The notes: generated by a model from the letters alone, not told the origin. A stretch of 64,000 nt of DNA from Zygnema cylindricum (GCA_037447655.1 JBBHKE010000056.1:1-64000), one strand, 5' to 3'; shown: positions 20,478-33,571, counted from the stretch's first letter. Program-made: numbers and translations.

Positions 20478-21490
20478 GTTGAAGTTAGTAGATTTCTATA
20501 GTATTTTCCAGGTTTAAATATGTTACTATAAATCAAAAAGAAAAGAACGGGCAGCCTGCTTCCACCTCCTCTCTTTAGCCCCCATACTTGTTGTAGTCCT
20601 GAAGGATAGAGAGGGTGGTTGATCCATGGCTGCCTTGGTTCAACAGGCAGTTATTTTTAGTAGGTTACTAAAAATAGACCGGACGGACCCGAGATTTGAT
20701 CCTGGTACCTTCGGTTCGTCAAGTTGGCCGATAGCGGTCAGCTTTATCCTATAAGACTAGGACCAGTGCTACATGCTAAAGTATGAGATACATATATATT
20801 TATTTAGGGAAGAACAAATCCATTTAACTAAAACTCTATACGGCACACATAGATACAGTTTTATGAAAGTACGAAGTACGATTCTATTTCAAAACGGATA
20901 CCACGCACTTTCGACAACGCGCGCAAATATTTATAACGGTTAAGATTGCGTCTCTATGCAAATCCAACGGCGCAAATCATCGCCCAAATTCCGGAGTGGT
21001 CACTTTGGCGTTTTGTGACGTGGCATGACCTGGAGTCACGTGGAGAGATGACATTCGGTCATGGGAATTCCGAGGAATGTACGGACGAGTGAAAAGTAGA
21101 CACGCGTCCACTTAATAGCCTTGTCGTACATAGGACGTACAAAAGGTACACTGGCAGTAGTACTTTTTGGTACGGTACAGTAATCTGATTGGTCTATACT
21201 TTAGTAGATAGAAGTTATTAGAGGGAATTAGGACTTAGAAAATTTTGGTAGGCAGTCAACTCTCCCTTTGAGAATTTGTACAAATTGGCACTTTTACTGC
21301 CTCATAACTTATGGGCTGGTTGGCGGTTTTCAATGATTATTTTTCCTACGGACTCAGGGGAGTCCAGGCTACACAAGGTTGCAGTCAAACTGTCATTTTG
21401 CCTTTTTGGACAACAATGGTTGTGGCTTAAAGTGGGTTAATTAAATACTATCTAGAGGCTTCTTGTATTTTCTGTGATCCAATGGAAGAC
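20478..21490 (+). repeat. C1-related copia LTR
   Basis: It follows directly after the polypurine tract and starts GTTGAAGTTAGTAGATTTC. It contains the CCATGGCTGCCTTGG block, GTAC-rich sequence at 21130-21180 and AGAGGGAATTAGGACTTAG, in the order seen in C1 on the opposite strand. The 3' edge is estimated from the block GATCCAATGGAAGACACAGAATTGCAC, so it is approximate. Confidence 0.65.
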
Positions 21491-21684
21491 ACAGAATTGC
21501 ACATGGCCGCACATCAAAATTTACACGAATTTTACAAAAAGTATGAAAAAGACGAATACTACGTAATTTTTGAAAAAGTTAAAATCCGTACGAATCGAAA
21601 ATCAACGCGTTGCCGTGCGTCTGCAGTACGTGCATGATAAATTGTACAGGTACATGCCCGTGTAACGGGCGTTGATTTACTAGT

Positions 21685-21779
21685 GGAACAAAGCAGCAGC
21701 GACGCAGAAGGGACAAAGCAGCTGCAACGCAGATGGAACAAAGCAAGGGCGACACAGACGAGACAAAGCAGCTGCGATT
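21685..21779. repeat. 25-bp minisatellite
   Basis: Units beginning GGAACAAAGCAGCAGCGACG, GGGACAAAGCAGCTGCAACG, GGAACAAAGCAAGGGCGACA and GAGACAAAGCAGCTGCG follow each other every 25 bases. Related GACAAAGC motifs continue to about 21870. Confidence 0.75.
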
Positions 21780-21870
21780 ATTTTGGATATGATTTGGTAC
21801 GGGACGACGCAGCTGCGACAAAGCTGTAGTGACGTTGAATATGATTCGAAACGGGACAACGCAGCGGCGA

Positions 21871-22560
21871 TTGATTTGAATCAAGTTGATGGACGAGATT
21901 CATAAAAGGATCACAAGTGATTTGCTGGCAGGTGTTTTCGCAACATCTAGATGGACTTATCCGCACAATAGTAACTAAGCCGGAGGCAAGTAATTGTACA
22001 ATCACTTAGTATTGATCTCTCAGTAATATTCACTGCATAGTGGCAAAATTAGCTTTAGCGTGATTAGGAGTACTTAGATCTTAGTGGTAGTTTTGTTCTT
22101 GGACAAATCTCACAAAAACACTTCTATCGGAGGTACAACAATATGTAACAAGATAACTAGGAGTAGAAACTCACTATGAGTATAAGACTTAGGATGTAGA
22201 ACATTTGATGTATCCAGACTTCCTGACCGTGTAATATGCAAACTGTTTTTGGGAAACTTCTGAGTTACATATCTTAGTGTATGCTGGATTTATTGGGCTA
22301 GAACTTTGGGAGTTGTCAGTCTTTGTGATATTCTAAACTGTGGTACAAATTGAAGCAATTTTGATAGTTATATCAGATTTGGTGAGCTGTAGAAAACAAC
22401 TTTTTGGTAGGATTCTTGGTCAGCTTCTGTGAGTTAGTTATGTCTACTTTTACTACTACTGCTGCTGCTTCCCCTGCTCAAATGGTTGTAGAACAACAGA
22501 TAGTTGCAGTACCAAGTGGATTAGGGGATAACTAGTTTAAATAGTTGAATATACTTGATA
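21871..22560. other. non-coding interval with possible copia leader
   Basis: No gene. The stretch 22430-22540 (GAGTTAGTTATGTCTACTTT, then a short frame beginning MSTFTTTAAASPAQMVV) resembles the LTR-end/gag-start junction of C1, which suggests the 5' part of another copia element. The call is weak. Confidence 0.3.
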
Positions 22561-22779
22561 AATGAGACACTCTTTTGCAAGTAGACTTTGGCTAGCGAGT
22601 AAGCAATTGTGTAAACTCTTTCCCAGCTTAATACAAACCCAAAGCTCTTCATTGTGTATGTTGTATACGCTGTGTAAGGGTGCTCTTGCTACGAGTGAAT
22701 CTCTGGGATTATTTCGCTGTGCATTGCTAGTAATACACATTGAGTTTGCTACGTTCACTCTTTTTACTGCAGCCAAAAG

Positions 22780-23312
22780 GGTGATGAGATATATGATAGG
22801 AACCAGCGATCTTTGGTTGCATCTGTAGGGGAAAACACTGACATCGGTACTTGGAGTGATGCCTGTTATGGGGATGCTCCTATGAGGAGGTGTACTTATG
22901 GATATGTTTTGTATGTTGGGAATGGTGCTTTCTATTAGAGCAGTAAGTAACAAATTTTGGTTGCTAAATACACTATGGAGGCTGAGTACATGGCATCTTG
23001 TTCTACTGTGAAAGAATTAATGTGGGTGAAGTATGCGGTACAAGAACTTGGGTTCATAAAAGTGGGTGTGAAAAAAGTGTTTTGTGATAATCAGCAATTG
23101 CAGCCAACCTAAAAACCACTTTAAGGCCAAACATATGGACATAAGACTAAGCTTTGAAAGGGAAAAGGTTGAAAACAAAATTGTCTATCTGGAGTATAGA
23201 CCAGATGGAGAGATGGTGCAAGATATGATGACAAAGCTAGTCTCATCTCCCAAAACTAAATTTTGCAGGGAACAGTGTGGACTGAGAACAAGAGGTGACT
23301 AGAAAATAATAG
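22780..23312 (+). pseudogene. copia RT end and RNase H, broken
   Basis: Read across frames, it shows RVMRYMIGTSDLWLHL, then TWSDACYGDAPMRRCTYGY, then MEAEYMASC and VKELMWVK, and finally KAKHMDIRLSFEREKVENK and MVQDMMTKLVSSPK. All match C1 RNase H. Frame changes and stops are frequent. A purine tract (AGAAAATAATAGGAG) and an LTR follow. Confidence 0.85.
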
Positions 23313-23316
23313 GAGT

Positions 23317-23443
23317 GTTGAAATATGTGTCTTTCTTATTTGTATTTTGTAGGTCATTTCTAAAGGAACAAAAATAAAAAGACCTTAGTTAGGCTCTAAC
23401 CTCTCTCTCCCTAGTCTCTATACTTGTTGTAGTCACTAATGAT

Positions 23444-23505
<62 letters not shown>

Positions 23506-24371
23506 TAAACCTATGGCTACCTAAGCAGCCAGAGAGGACAGGAGACAGTATGAAAAGACTGTACGAAAAAAATACAGACCAGTTAGGGATTGATCCTGGT
23601 TCCTATGGTTCCCCGCAATAACCAACAGCTTTGTCGTATAGTCTAGGACCTGTGCAATGATATATAGGGCTCGATAGTTATTTAAAAACTAACATGCAGA
23701 TCAAGCCGATTAACTAGATATATGGGAATTCTTATGTAGAAACAGTGTGAATTTCGTACGTACTCCGGTACCGCACTAAACAAATTGATCGGGCATTTAT
23801 TTGGACGGCGGACGGTAATACATGAGTTTGATCGGAAGCTTGTAATTAAAAGCCGACACCAGGAAATGGTTCTTTTGGCATTTTATAGACGATATGTCAC
23901 CGGGTGGCGCGGCATTAGTGGAAACCAGAATCTCCGAGAAGCATCAAGCCTAGTCTGAGTGTGATAGACGTCCTCGCCATGGCTATACCGTACCTTAATT
24001 GTACAGAAGGTACCACAAGACCTGTACCCTCTTGCACGGTACAGTCTTGTGATTGGTGTTGTGCAACAGTAGATAGGGGTTTTAGAGAGGAGATTAGGAC
24101 TTACCAATTTTGTAGGTAGCCGCCTCTCTCCCAGAGTGGTTGTGTACAAATAGGCATTTTTACCACTTCATAATTAATCGCTTGTTTGGGCGTTTTAAGA
24201 GATTTCTTCTTCTGTGGGTTCAGTGGAGTTCAAACTACACAAGGGTGTTGTCACCAACATATTTTGCCTTCCAATCTAGCAGTTGTTTTTGGGCAAAGGA
24301 GTCCATTGAAAATTCAATAGAGGCTTCATAATTGAAGGGGAAGTCTGTGATTCAATAGGGGACACAAAATT
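23317..24371 (+). repeat. C1-related copia LTR with GA microsatellite
   Basis: It starts TGTTGAAATATGTGTC after the polypurine tract and carries the LTR blocks seen at 20478-21490, including TAGATAGGGGTTTTAGAGAGGAG and CTCTCCCAGAGTGG. A (GA)n run occupies about 23446-23510. The right edge is approximate. Confidence 0.7.
23446..23510. repeat. (GA)n microsatellite
   Basis: About 60 bases of GA repeats with one interruption lie inside a copia LTR, at the place where related LTRs have a short CTCTC block. Confidence 0.95.
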
Positions 24372-25930
24372 GCACAAATAAGGTACCGTCAAGTTTAGAT
24401 TCGACAGTCAACCTGTTTAACAGATTTGATTTGCGAAATATTTTAACATCCGATTATATTTTTTCTCGGCTTGTGAACGTCGATCGTCATAATAAAATCG
24501 ATAATTCACACGGCCAACTAAGTTGTATATTTAAAAAACTGCGACAAAATTCATAGTGAATCATTAATAATGATAATTGAATAAATATAAGCTCCCAAAT
24601 TTTGACCCTTGAATCTAAAATATTATTAATAGCTATAATTGTTTCCTTTGTGTTAATATACGCAGTGTTTAATTAACTTAATCAATTTAGTTTGGCCTAT
24701 AGTGTTGCGTACAAAATTTGTCAGTTTGTACTATAATTGTTTGCTCTTTTACACAATCATACAAAAAAGATTGTCACAAACACCAAAAAAACACCAGAAA
24801 ACACCAACACCGACACCAAAAAGCACACTCACATTTGATTCCACGTGATAAAGAGGGGGGGGGATCACGCGAATATGTTCTCACATGTTCAAACGTCATC
24901 TATGTGAATACAGGCTATATCGACTCCTAATGTTCTTTATTAAGTAAACCTTATTGTGATGAAACTTATATCAATAGTAATAGGTTATCGAACGGTGGGT
25001 TTGCAATCAAGTACCTGAATCCGTACCTGATCAATACTCGGCTTGCCGCGCTGGATTCGTAACAGATTTGAGTGTAAGATTTAGGGGGCTAGCCGAATTC
25101 GACCATATTCAAGTGCAAGATTTTGGGGGTCGGCCGAATTCGGCTAGGCGATACACAAAAAAATTTGAAAACAAATTCGAGTACGGCCGAGGAAGCAAAA
25201 AACGAAAAAACAAAGGTTTTGTAAGTTACGTTCCATAAAGGTACTGTAGTGCCAATGCTATCCAAACATTATTGTACTTTAAACGCTTTGTTGAAAAATA
25301 TTTTCTAGTTTCTACTTATATGGTCTAGGTGATACTCTAAGTTTATAGACTTGTCGCAATAACTAAGCTTTAGACAGCCATGGTTGGCCTCTAGCAGCCA
25401 AAGACACAAACTAAGGAGAAACTAGTTTAGCCCCTACCAAAAAGGATAGGCGACTTGTCTATGATTTGATCGTTGTCCTACATAGTCATCGCCATTCGAA
25501 GTTAGTCGTCCGCCTTATCCGCCCAATCGTAGAAGAATCGTTACATACATGGGGGGTGATAATTATTTGAGAATGTATGCGCGCATTGAACCCATTTAAT
25601 TGAGAAAGAAATAGACATACAAAGAATGGACGCGGGCGCACAAATAACATTTCATTGGACGAGTACTGTTAAACGTGAGTTGGAGGATTTGACGGACCAC
25701 ACAAAAGCGAATACACTGGAATGGCTCTTTTCGCCGCCTGCCCCAAAAAAAGAAATAGAGCGACGCATGTCATTATCAGAATGGATGTCAGTAGAGATAC
25801 ACACAAAACCATGGCGTCTAACATGGAAGGTACCATGTCCCGATTGGGGTCGTACAAGGGACGTTACAGCCGTTATACTTTTACTATACAAAGTGTACTC
25901 TACAATTATATTGGTCATTTGACACATTAG
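24372..25930. other. non-coding interval
   Basis: No recognised gene. It has AT-rich sequence, a stretch around 25060-25200 with GGCCGAATTCGG repeats, and GCAGCCATGGTTGG at 25378, which resembles copia LTR U3. An open stretch at 25626-25922 codes for 98 residues without similarity I can recognise and is probably chance. Confidence 0.4.
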
Positions 25931-25933
25931 TAG

Positions 25934-27080
25934 TGTTGTGAGTAGGCTTTAGGGACTTCATGAATTTTGGAGCACCTTTTGTAATTCTATGGGCTCCATT
26001 GCCACACATAATTCGCAAGTCCTAAGAACCTAATCTAGATAGTACCAACTTCAAGTTTATAAGAACCCAAATGATTGACCCCTTGACAATCAGAACCCCA
26101 ATACAACTTCACCTCGTCAAATAAGACTTTATGTGTGCTCAGTTCCCCCACAGAATGCAAAGTTAGAATATGAGTATTTGGACACATTCCCCCACTTTGA
26201 CTTTCCCTTATAAATGCCGCCACCTTGGCAGGCAAAAACTCTAACCAACTACATCCCTGTGTAGCTTGGACTCCCTTGAGTCTGCAGCAAAAAGAATCAT
26301 TGAAAATGGTCAGCTAAATGAGTTGATATGAAATGGCAAAGTCTGAAGATTTATACAGATGCTCTCTGGGAGAGAGGTGGCTACCTACCAAAATATTCTA
26401 AGTCGTAAAACCCCTCTCAAGCCCCCTAGTATTGAGGCACGAACCATGCCGAAGTACTTTTTGTATGGTCCTTGTAGGACATCGTCATAATGTGACATTT
26501 GTCACATCCGGCCTTATCATCTCGCATCTCGGAGATCCCGCAATCCTCTAGCACATTTCCACGTGTCATCCGGAGTGGCGGCGCCAGAAAACGTCAAGGC
26601 GGTCATTCCGGAATCTCGGCTCGCACCACGGCCGTTGATTCAAATCGACTTTTTATCTGGACCGTCGAAACAAATGTCCATACTATGTGTTACTTCCGGT
26701 ACTTAAGGTACAACAAATTTTATGTTCTATATTCCATTAACCTGGTTAAATGGAAATCTCTACGTGAAACTGTTTAAATATACATCACAGCCTATGCATC
26801 TTAGCATTAGTCCTAGACTTAACGGACAAAGCTAACGACTACGGGTGATTTGACAAAGGGTGGGTACCAAGATCATTTCCTAGGTTCGTCAAGTACAATT
26901 TTGGTAAATCTACCTAATTTATCCCTTGTCTTCTCTAGAGGACCTAGGCAGCCATGACTCTATCTCCCTATCCAGCCTTTAGTGACTGCAACAAGCGTGG
27001 GGGCTTTGAGAAGGGAGTTAGAGGTAGACTGCCTTTGTCTCTATCTTAATACAAACCTATAAAATACACAAATCTCAACA
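25934..27080 (-). repeat. solo or truncated copia LTR (C1-related)
   Basis: GGCAGGCAAAAACTCTAACC, AAAAAGAATCATTGAA, GATGCTCTCTGGGAGAGAGG and the U3 blocks at 26940-27030 match the C1 3' LTR in the same orientation and order. The right edge at TCTCAACA (27080) is the TGTTGAGA LTR start on the minus strand. The left edge is uncertain. No coding region is attached. Sequence at 27081 onward (CCTCTCTCTCAGAGTG) resembles the R region of the same family in the opposite orientation. Confidence 0.7.
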
Positions 27081-27411
27081 CCTCTCTCTCAGAGTGTTAT
27101 GCATAAGTAGGCCATCTTTGGCCAACCACAACGAGCTTCTCAAGAGAGCAAACATATCAATTATTTTTGCGTCTGACTATGAGGAATCGAGCTCTTATAG
27201 CGGTGAGGTCTGTTATGATTCATACGTGCTAGGGTGGCACATATTCTTCATTAAACAAATAAGGGCATATTTTATCCTAGAGGCTAATAGTAAGTTGCAA
27301 ACTCTGTGTGCCAGTAGAGGCCATAGTGTTACACGCTTGGTATCATGGAAGGCATAAGGGAGATGTACCACTAATTTTGTATTTTTTTTGGTACGGGCGG
27401 GTATGGGTTTT

Positions 27412-29160
27412 ATCCAATGATACTATGAGAAAACACCTTTCATTACTATAGTTTCCTGCGGTTTACTAACTTTGGTTTACTTGCTGGTTCACTGTACAAC
27501 AAATGTTATTCTCACAAACCAAAATTATGTATTTGGACCAAACAATCGATTTTTTTGTAATGTTGTGTGTCGGGATAACACTTATTGTGATGAATTCGAT
27601 TGCGATAGTTATCGGTTATCGAACGGTGAGTGGTCCCGATGTATCGCTCCAAGACCATTAAATTAACATTTGACGATGAGTGGAAAAGAATATAGTACCC
27701 TATATAATATGACTATGTAATAAATATTTTCATTGTGTATAGAGTGGCATGCCACGTATGACATTGCATTTCGAAAGAATCGAAGCTCAAGACAATGGAA
27801 AAAATAGTACATCTGTTACGGAATCTCAAAACAACGGAATAAACCGTACAACTGTATGGTATGTACGGTACAATTGTTGCCGATAGTTATCGAACCGGTG
27901 TTATCGCGATAAAAACATATATTTCTGGTTTTTTGATCGCGATAACGGTCGCAATAAAAAACCGATCGCGATAACACCGGTACCGATATATCTTACCAAT
28001 GTATCGATTATTAGTAGGCCAAAATTGGGGTATATTGGTTATCGCCAAATGGCTACCTATGTACATTACAGTGGTTTTTTTTTATAAAAAAAAACGACAT
28101 GATGCCACGTTGCCAACCTTTCTAAAAGTATCTGTACTTCCCACCATTGTCGGTGACGCCACACGCGTTGTCAGAGTTGGGTATCTGCATATATGGCGCC
28201 GTTGGTACGGACCCATAATTTTTGACGGGGTTGGTGTACAATTAGAAAGAGGGAAAAGCTTTATTACAGAAAGTGCGATGGAAAAACCATCAAAGTACAA
28301 AGGGGGTAAAAGAAAGAAAAAGCACATTTAAAGACCACAAGAGCGAACAATTACTAAAACAAAACAAAACAAAACAAACAAATGAGGAAACCAAAAACAC
28401 TGGGCCAACTGGCAAGACTAAACAAAATACCAAAGATGAGTAGACAAAAAAGAAAAAAACCCACTCTACATGATGCCCCACAACCCTAACAAGCTAAATT
28501 CCACACCCCCGAAGATCGTGTGTACAACTTTTTGTGAGGTGTCCAGTTATCAACTGGCTTGCCACCTGGCAATTCTCAAATATTTGCCTTTGAAATGCTG
28601 GCAAAGTTGTAGGAAGTTTGTACACATACGTACTCCATGTAGCAGGAGCTTGCGCGCCACCAAATTTATGTAGGTAGGCGATCATTAATCCCCAACAGAA
28701 TATTTATGTTGTTTCTTATAACTTTACGATATACACATGGCAGCTAGATATCGATAATACTGGTCTGTTGGTTCTTTCGATGTTTTTCCAGATAGAGTAC
28801 GGTATTTTCGGTGGCCGATATTATGTCACTTTTTAAAACCCACTAACTTTGAACTTTTCGAAAACCGTGCGTCTTTTTACAAAATAGGAACGTTCAGTGC
28901 GATATAATGTGCACGCACTGTTTCGCACATTACTTTTATACCTATGGTTTGCTTGAGCTCCTTAACTCGCAAGAGTGACAGAATGGGACCTAACCCTAAT
29001 AATGGAAGATGGTTAGTGTTTATCTCTGGAGCCAGCCATTGCTGTAGGTGTTTAAGTCCGAAACAAAGTATCCAAGCTGCTGATTGAAAAGCCAATGAAG
29101 TCGATTTCTTCGATCTGTCATGCGGGTGGTGTAGGAAATCTTCAGTATTGCAAATGTGGT
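27412..29160. repeat. 1.7-kb dispersed repeat, copy B
   Basis: This is the partner of 18420-20160. It ends about 175 bases before the ARFRP1 start codon. It lacks the MITE of copy A but holds a 277-bp insertion at 28244-28520. The last part (28860-29160) is almost identical in both copies. Confidence 0.8.
28244..28520 (-). mobile_element. short retroposon-like insertion with 9-bp target duplication
   Basis: It is flanked by TGTACAATT (28235-28243) and TGTACAACT (28521-28529), while copy A of the host repeat has a single GTACAATT here. On the minus strand it ends with TTTCTGTAATAAAGC and a TC-rich tail, like the 3' end of a 5'-truncated LINE or a SINE. No protein is encoded. Confidence 0.6.
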
Positions 29161-29335
29161 TTTGTGAGTCCTGTTATGAGATCTATACAAGTTATGAGTT
29201 ACAGAAGTTTTTTTTTCAAGGGGGTGAACTTGTAAAACTCTCGCTGATAGCTGATTAGAAACAGAGTTAGAGTAGTTAAGGTTTCGAAGAAGCATATTTA
29301 TCACAATTTGAGATTACTTTTAAGTAGGTCATAGA

Positions 29336-32300
29336 ATGTTTTCTCTTCTGTTCGGTTTGTGGAAGTACTTATTTTCGAAGGCCGAGTTTCACGTGCTTAT
29401 TCTTGGAATCGATAAAGCTGGAAAAACAGTAAGTTACTTGACACTGGCTCTCATGTTTATGGATTTGACATATTTCACTACGTGTTTTCATCTGCCGTTC
29501 CCTTTGTTACTTGTTTTGACTCTAAGATAATCTCAGGATGCATTGTGTATTGATCCTAACTGTTATTTTGGCAGTTACTGCTTCTGTTACAAACACCTTT
29601 CTTCAGTTTCTTACATAATAAGCTCTTGTAGAGAAGCAGGTGTCAGTGTCTATACTGCTACCTATGTTAGCCGTCTATCAGGATTTTCTTAACGAGAGAC
29701 TTTTTGTCAAAGAACTGGAATATACCCCTGTTTTCTAAGTTTGGTTCGCCCTTATTGCAACTCTTTTGAGATGCAGTTGTTCTACTCTTCTTTTTTTTGA
29801 GGTCTCGACACTTAATAAGAACTGCGAAAATGCTATGATGTTGCTGTTAATGAATATGCTTGAAGCTGCTTCTCTAGAGTTGTTCACAAAATGGATTAGC
29901 TATTCTCATAGAAGTTCAAATGCTAAGGAGATTGTTGTTACTACATGTTGTTGCAACGAAATTCAATAAACAGTTTATCCTTTTGCCCGAACTTTGATTA
30001 TGCGCACCTTGCTTCCAGGATTGTATAATTTCCTCCACCTTTTTTCCATTCCCCATGATGAACTTTTGCATGGATGAAATTTCTCAATGACTTTTTCTCA
30101 AATGCCTATCACCAATCCAACATGCTTTTGTATCCTGGAGTATTGTGTGGAAATATCATTATTGCTCATGCATATTCTAATCTCGAGCTGTTTGCGTCCA
30201 CTTAAGAATAGCGGTGGTCTAGTTAGTCAGTTTGCTTTTCATTCAGCTTTTGTGAGTTCTTAAAGTCCAATCAACTGAATCTATTTTTCAGAAAAACCTT
30301 TTAAATTTTAGCATTTCTAATTGAAATTGTAGATGTAAAATGTTCAGATAATTGAAGGCTGGGCACTGGATATCCACAGGCATTTTCTATAATTTTATGA
30401 GTCTTAAACTATCGCTTGTGGGTTGTCTTTTCTGTGCCTTTTTATGAAGGCAATATTTCCCTACTAATAGACAATACAGGAAAGGTACCTCTTCTGAATT
30501 GATGTAGTTATGTTATTCAAATTTCCATAACTTTTAGCGGAAATATCTGAAGGATTGATAGTCAGTTTTTTTGAAAGTATGTTGCACTGTTTGAGTTTAA
30601 CGTTTTGCAAAAATGATTAACCATGGTCATCGTCCAGGCCATTTGGAGTTGTTTTTAAAATTCGGATTTTCTTTTCAAAAGGAATTGGTTTATTCTGAGC
30701 TTACCAAACTGCAAGTTCTACAGTGTCCACAATCCTGCGTCTATCTGTCGTTTTTTTTCTTTTCAGTTTTCCTTTTTCAAGAAAATTGTTTCTCCTAACT
30801 ATGTATATCATTATTTTCGCAAGTCTAATCTTGACTTTTGCATTCCGGGTTTCTTGTGCTGCCAGCTGCATAGGGCTGTGACAGCTGTATATGTCTAGCT
30901 CTTTCATGTCGGGTTTAGAACTTTTGTGTTAAGTCCGTTGGATTGGGTGTTCATTTTACCGTGGTGCAGACTCTTCTGGAAAAGGTGAAAACTATATACA
31001 CTGATTTTGAAGGCCTACCACCTGATCGGATTGTACCTACCGTGGGATTGAATATTGGTCGGGTGGAGGCACACAAGGCAAAGCTCATATTCTGGGATCT
31101 CGGTGGTCAGGTACGTCAATACCCTCGCTTCATTTTTCTCTCTTTTAAAAAAAAAAACGTGTATGGTGGCCACTTTTTTTGTGTTGTCGGCCGAAGGCTT
31201 CGTCCAAAAAGTGCAAAGCACTTCGGCTTCGCCGAAGCTTTTCAGGCAAAGGGTTTACCTTCAAACAAGCTGCCTACTTCCTGCCTCTTGGAGTGCTTTC
31301 CATACAGATTGGACGTTTTCCTGTTCGTGGTACCGAAATGAACTTGGACTGTGTTATGTCAAATCACAAAAATTGTTGCAGCTTTTTCCGGTTGGTCAAA
31401 TACATCATATCTAATCAGTATTGTCTTTCTGCTTTCTAATTGCTTTTTTAGTTCAAATGCAGGATCTACGTTGTCCAAGTGGGTTTTGGTATTTTAGGGG
31501 GTCAATATGAGCTGCAGAGTGGGACATTTGTGTTGAGCAATGTTGTTGTGGCTTTGTACCCTTGCCTTCAGGGCCTGCATTCTGGTGTGGCTAGTAGTGG
31601 CCTTTAGGTTACAGCAATTGCAGTTGGTATTTGGAGGGTTCATAGTTTAGCAACATGTAGCAGCATGTTGGTTTGTATTGATTTTTTTTTTCTTTTCATT
31701 TGCCCGGTTATGTGATGGAGATTGTTGTCGTATAGATGGAGTTTCTGAGTTTTTTTGGTGCAAATCCGACATACGTGGACAGGAAACTGGTTTTGAAACA
31801 CATCTAATGACATAACTGGGTCTATCTTTTGTCAACTTCAGTTTTAAACGTATGTTGTATTGTCACTGTCTATTGTTGATGTGAATCGGCTCTCAATCAG
31901 AAAATGATTCATGTGCTATTTGGACTTTTGCAGTTGGGATTGCGAACGATATGGGAAAAATACTATGAAGAAGCCCATGCAGTATTGTATGTAGTGGATG
32001 CTGCTGGTGAAAATCGCTTTGAGGATGCCAAGAGTGCACTTGGTATGTGAGCCCAAGGGAGCCTGTGTGAGACTGGAACTAAATGCCATTGCTTTATTCC
32101 TAGATCAAGTGAAGTGTTGTCTTGAATCTCACTTAATGCCTGTCAAATATTGAAGCATTGAATGTTTAAAGTCAGTCCGGTAGGAAGCTTGGTTTGGACT
32201 TTTCCCTGGTTCTTGCAGCTTTGTTTGAACAGCTGGCTTGATTTGTGCTGTGCTGCTTGAGTTTCTTTTATAGTACTAGTAGCTGATGATACTTGTGTAT

Positions 32301-33571
32301 TTGGATAAGGAGTAGAGTTGCTGGTTTTTCCGTATCCTTTATCTGTTTGGTATGTTTTTCAGAACTTCTGTTAAAGAGTAATTGTACTATTTCGTTTTTG
32401 GTTGGGCCTGAGTACCTTGCCCAGAAGAAGTGTTTGCAGAGGACATTACAACTGGGTACTATCCATATCAACACAATGAAGATGGCTGGTAAAATGAGTA
32501 ATCAGCAAACTACTGTTGCTAACCTGACATCAGAATTTGATTTTTTCATCTCCTTGGGACTGCAGAGAAGATTCTTAGACATGAGGACCTGTCAGGTGCC
32601 CCTATCCTCATCTTTGCAAACAAGCAGGTATGGGTTTCACTCTTTTTGCTGTCAGGTACTCTTATGTCATCTGTACTTCATTAACATTGCAGGTTAACTG
32701 GAATCTTGTTCCTTATTCAAATCGATTTGAGGCATGTTGTTTGAAGTGGTTATGGGCTATCTCCTTTAACGTTGTATGAATATTGTAAGCCAAATTACAA
32801 AACATGGCCTGCTTCATTTTCCGTTTAACGGCTGCAGTATGTAGGGTCTACTGATACGCAACTGGTAGAAAGTTGTTCATAGGCTTGTCGGGTTGAATGT
32901 TTTTGTTTAACTATCAGTTCCATGCTAAGGAACCGCCTTTATGGAGGATATGGGGGATATTAACTTGAAGGACTAATGTCCTTTTGTTGTTTTTTCGGTC
33001 GAACATTGTGATATTTGTTGCTAATTGTTCACGATTGTTCATTCACTCGATGTCTCTGACTCTTTGAGTCTCTATCTCTCTCTACTCTCTCTCCTTTATC
33101 CCACAGGACTTGCCTGGAGCATTGTCGGCTGATGACCTTTGGAGGCATTTTGAGTTAAAGGAGTTAAATGAACGGCCAAGTATGGTGAAGGCTGTTTGCG
33201 CATATGATGGGTGAGGATGATCAAATCATGGACAATATGATTTAACTGGTTGTTGCACTTCTTTGCAATGGTTTTATTTAGCTGAGTCACCCGTTAACCA
33301 GCCTTTTATGGTCTGTCTGTCTGTGGTGTGCCTGTTTTCGCCCCAATATCTCTATATGTCTCTGTATCTCTATCTCACCCTATCTCTCCCTATCTCTCCC
33401 TATCTTTTATCTTTTCCTCTGTAATATCTCCCTTGTAGCTTTTGACCTCATTGTGGGACAAGTTGCAGGTCGGGTGTGCGGGAAGGAGTTCTGTGGTTGG
33501 TGGAGGCAATGAAAAAGAGTCAACGGTCCGATCTTATAAAGCAACGAGCTGATGCTGCTGCCGTACTGTAG
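29336..33571 (+). CDS. ARFRP1: ARF-related small GTPase (ARFRP1 / yeast Arl3 type), six exons
   Basis: Exons: 29336-29428, 30970-31110, 31934-32042, 32566-32627, 33107-33210, 33469-33571. All five introns are GT..AG and the joined frame is open for 203 codons, close to the usual length of about 200. The protein starts MFSLLFGLWKYLFSK and shows G1 GIDKAGKT, switch I with PTVGLNIG, G3 WDLGGQ, G4 NKQD formed across the exon 4/5 junction, and YDGSGVREGVLWLVEAM near the end. A Met-Phe start instead of Met-Gly fits this subfamily, which is N-acetylated and recruited to the trans-Golgi through Sys1 rather than myristoylated. It is expected to act in Golgi trafficking upstream of ARL1. No breaks are visible. 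The exon 1 context is AGAATGTT. The gene sits directly beside the dispersed repeat, so its promoter must be short or lie within that repeat. Confidence 0.95.

Noticed and set aside
25626-25922. 98-codon open frame with ordinary composition
   Set aside because: No recognised domain, overlapping open frames on both strands, and located among decayed repeats. Not enough to call a gene.
27330-27360. Possible TGGTATCA primer site
   Set aside because: Only TTGGTATCATGG matches; there is no gag after it and no LTR edge next to it.
30943-31341. 132-codon open frame overlapping ARFRP1 exon 2
   Set aside because: It is exon 2 read into intron 2. The donor at 31111 and the GTPase alignment end the exon at WDLGGQ.
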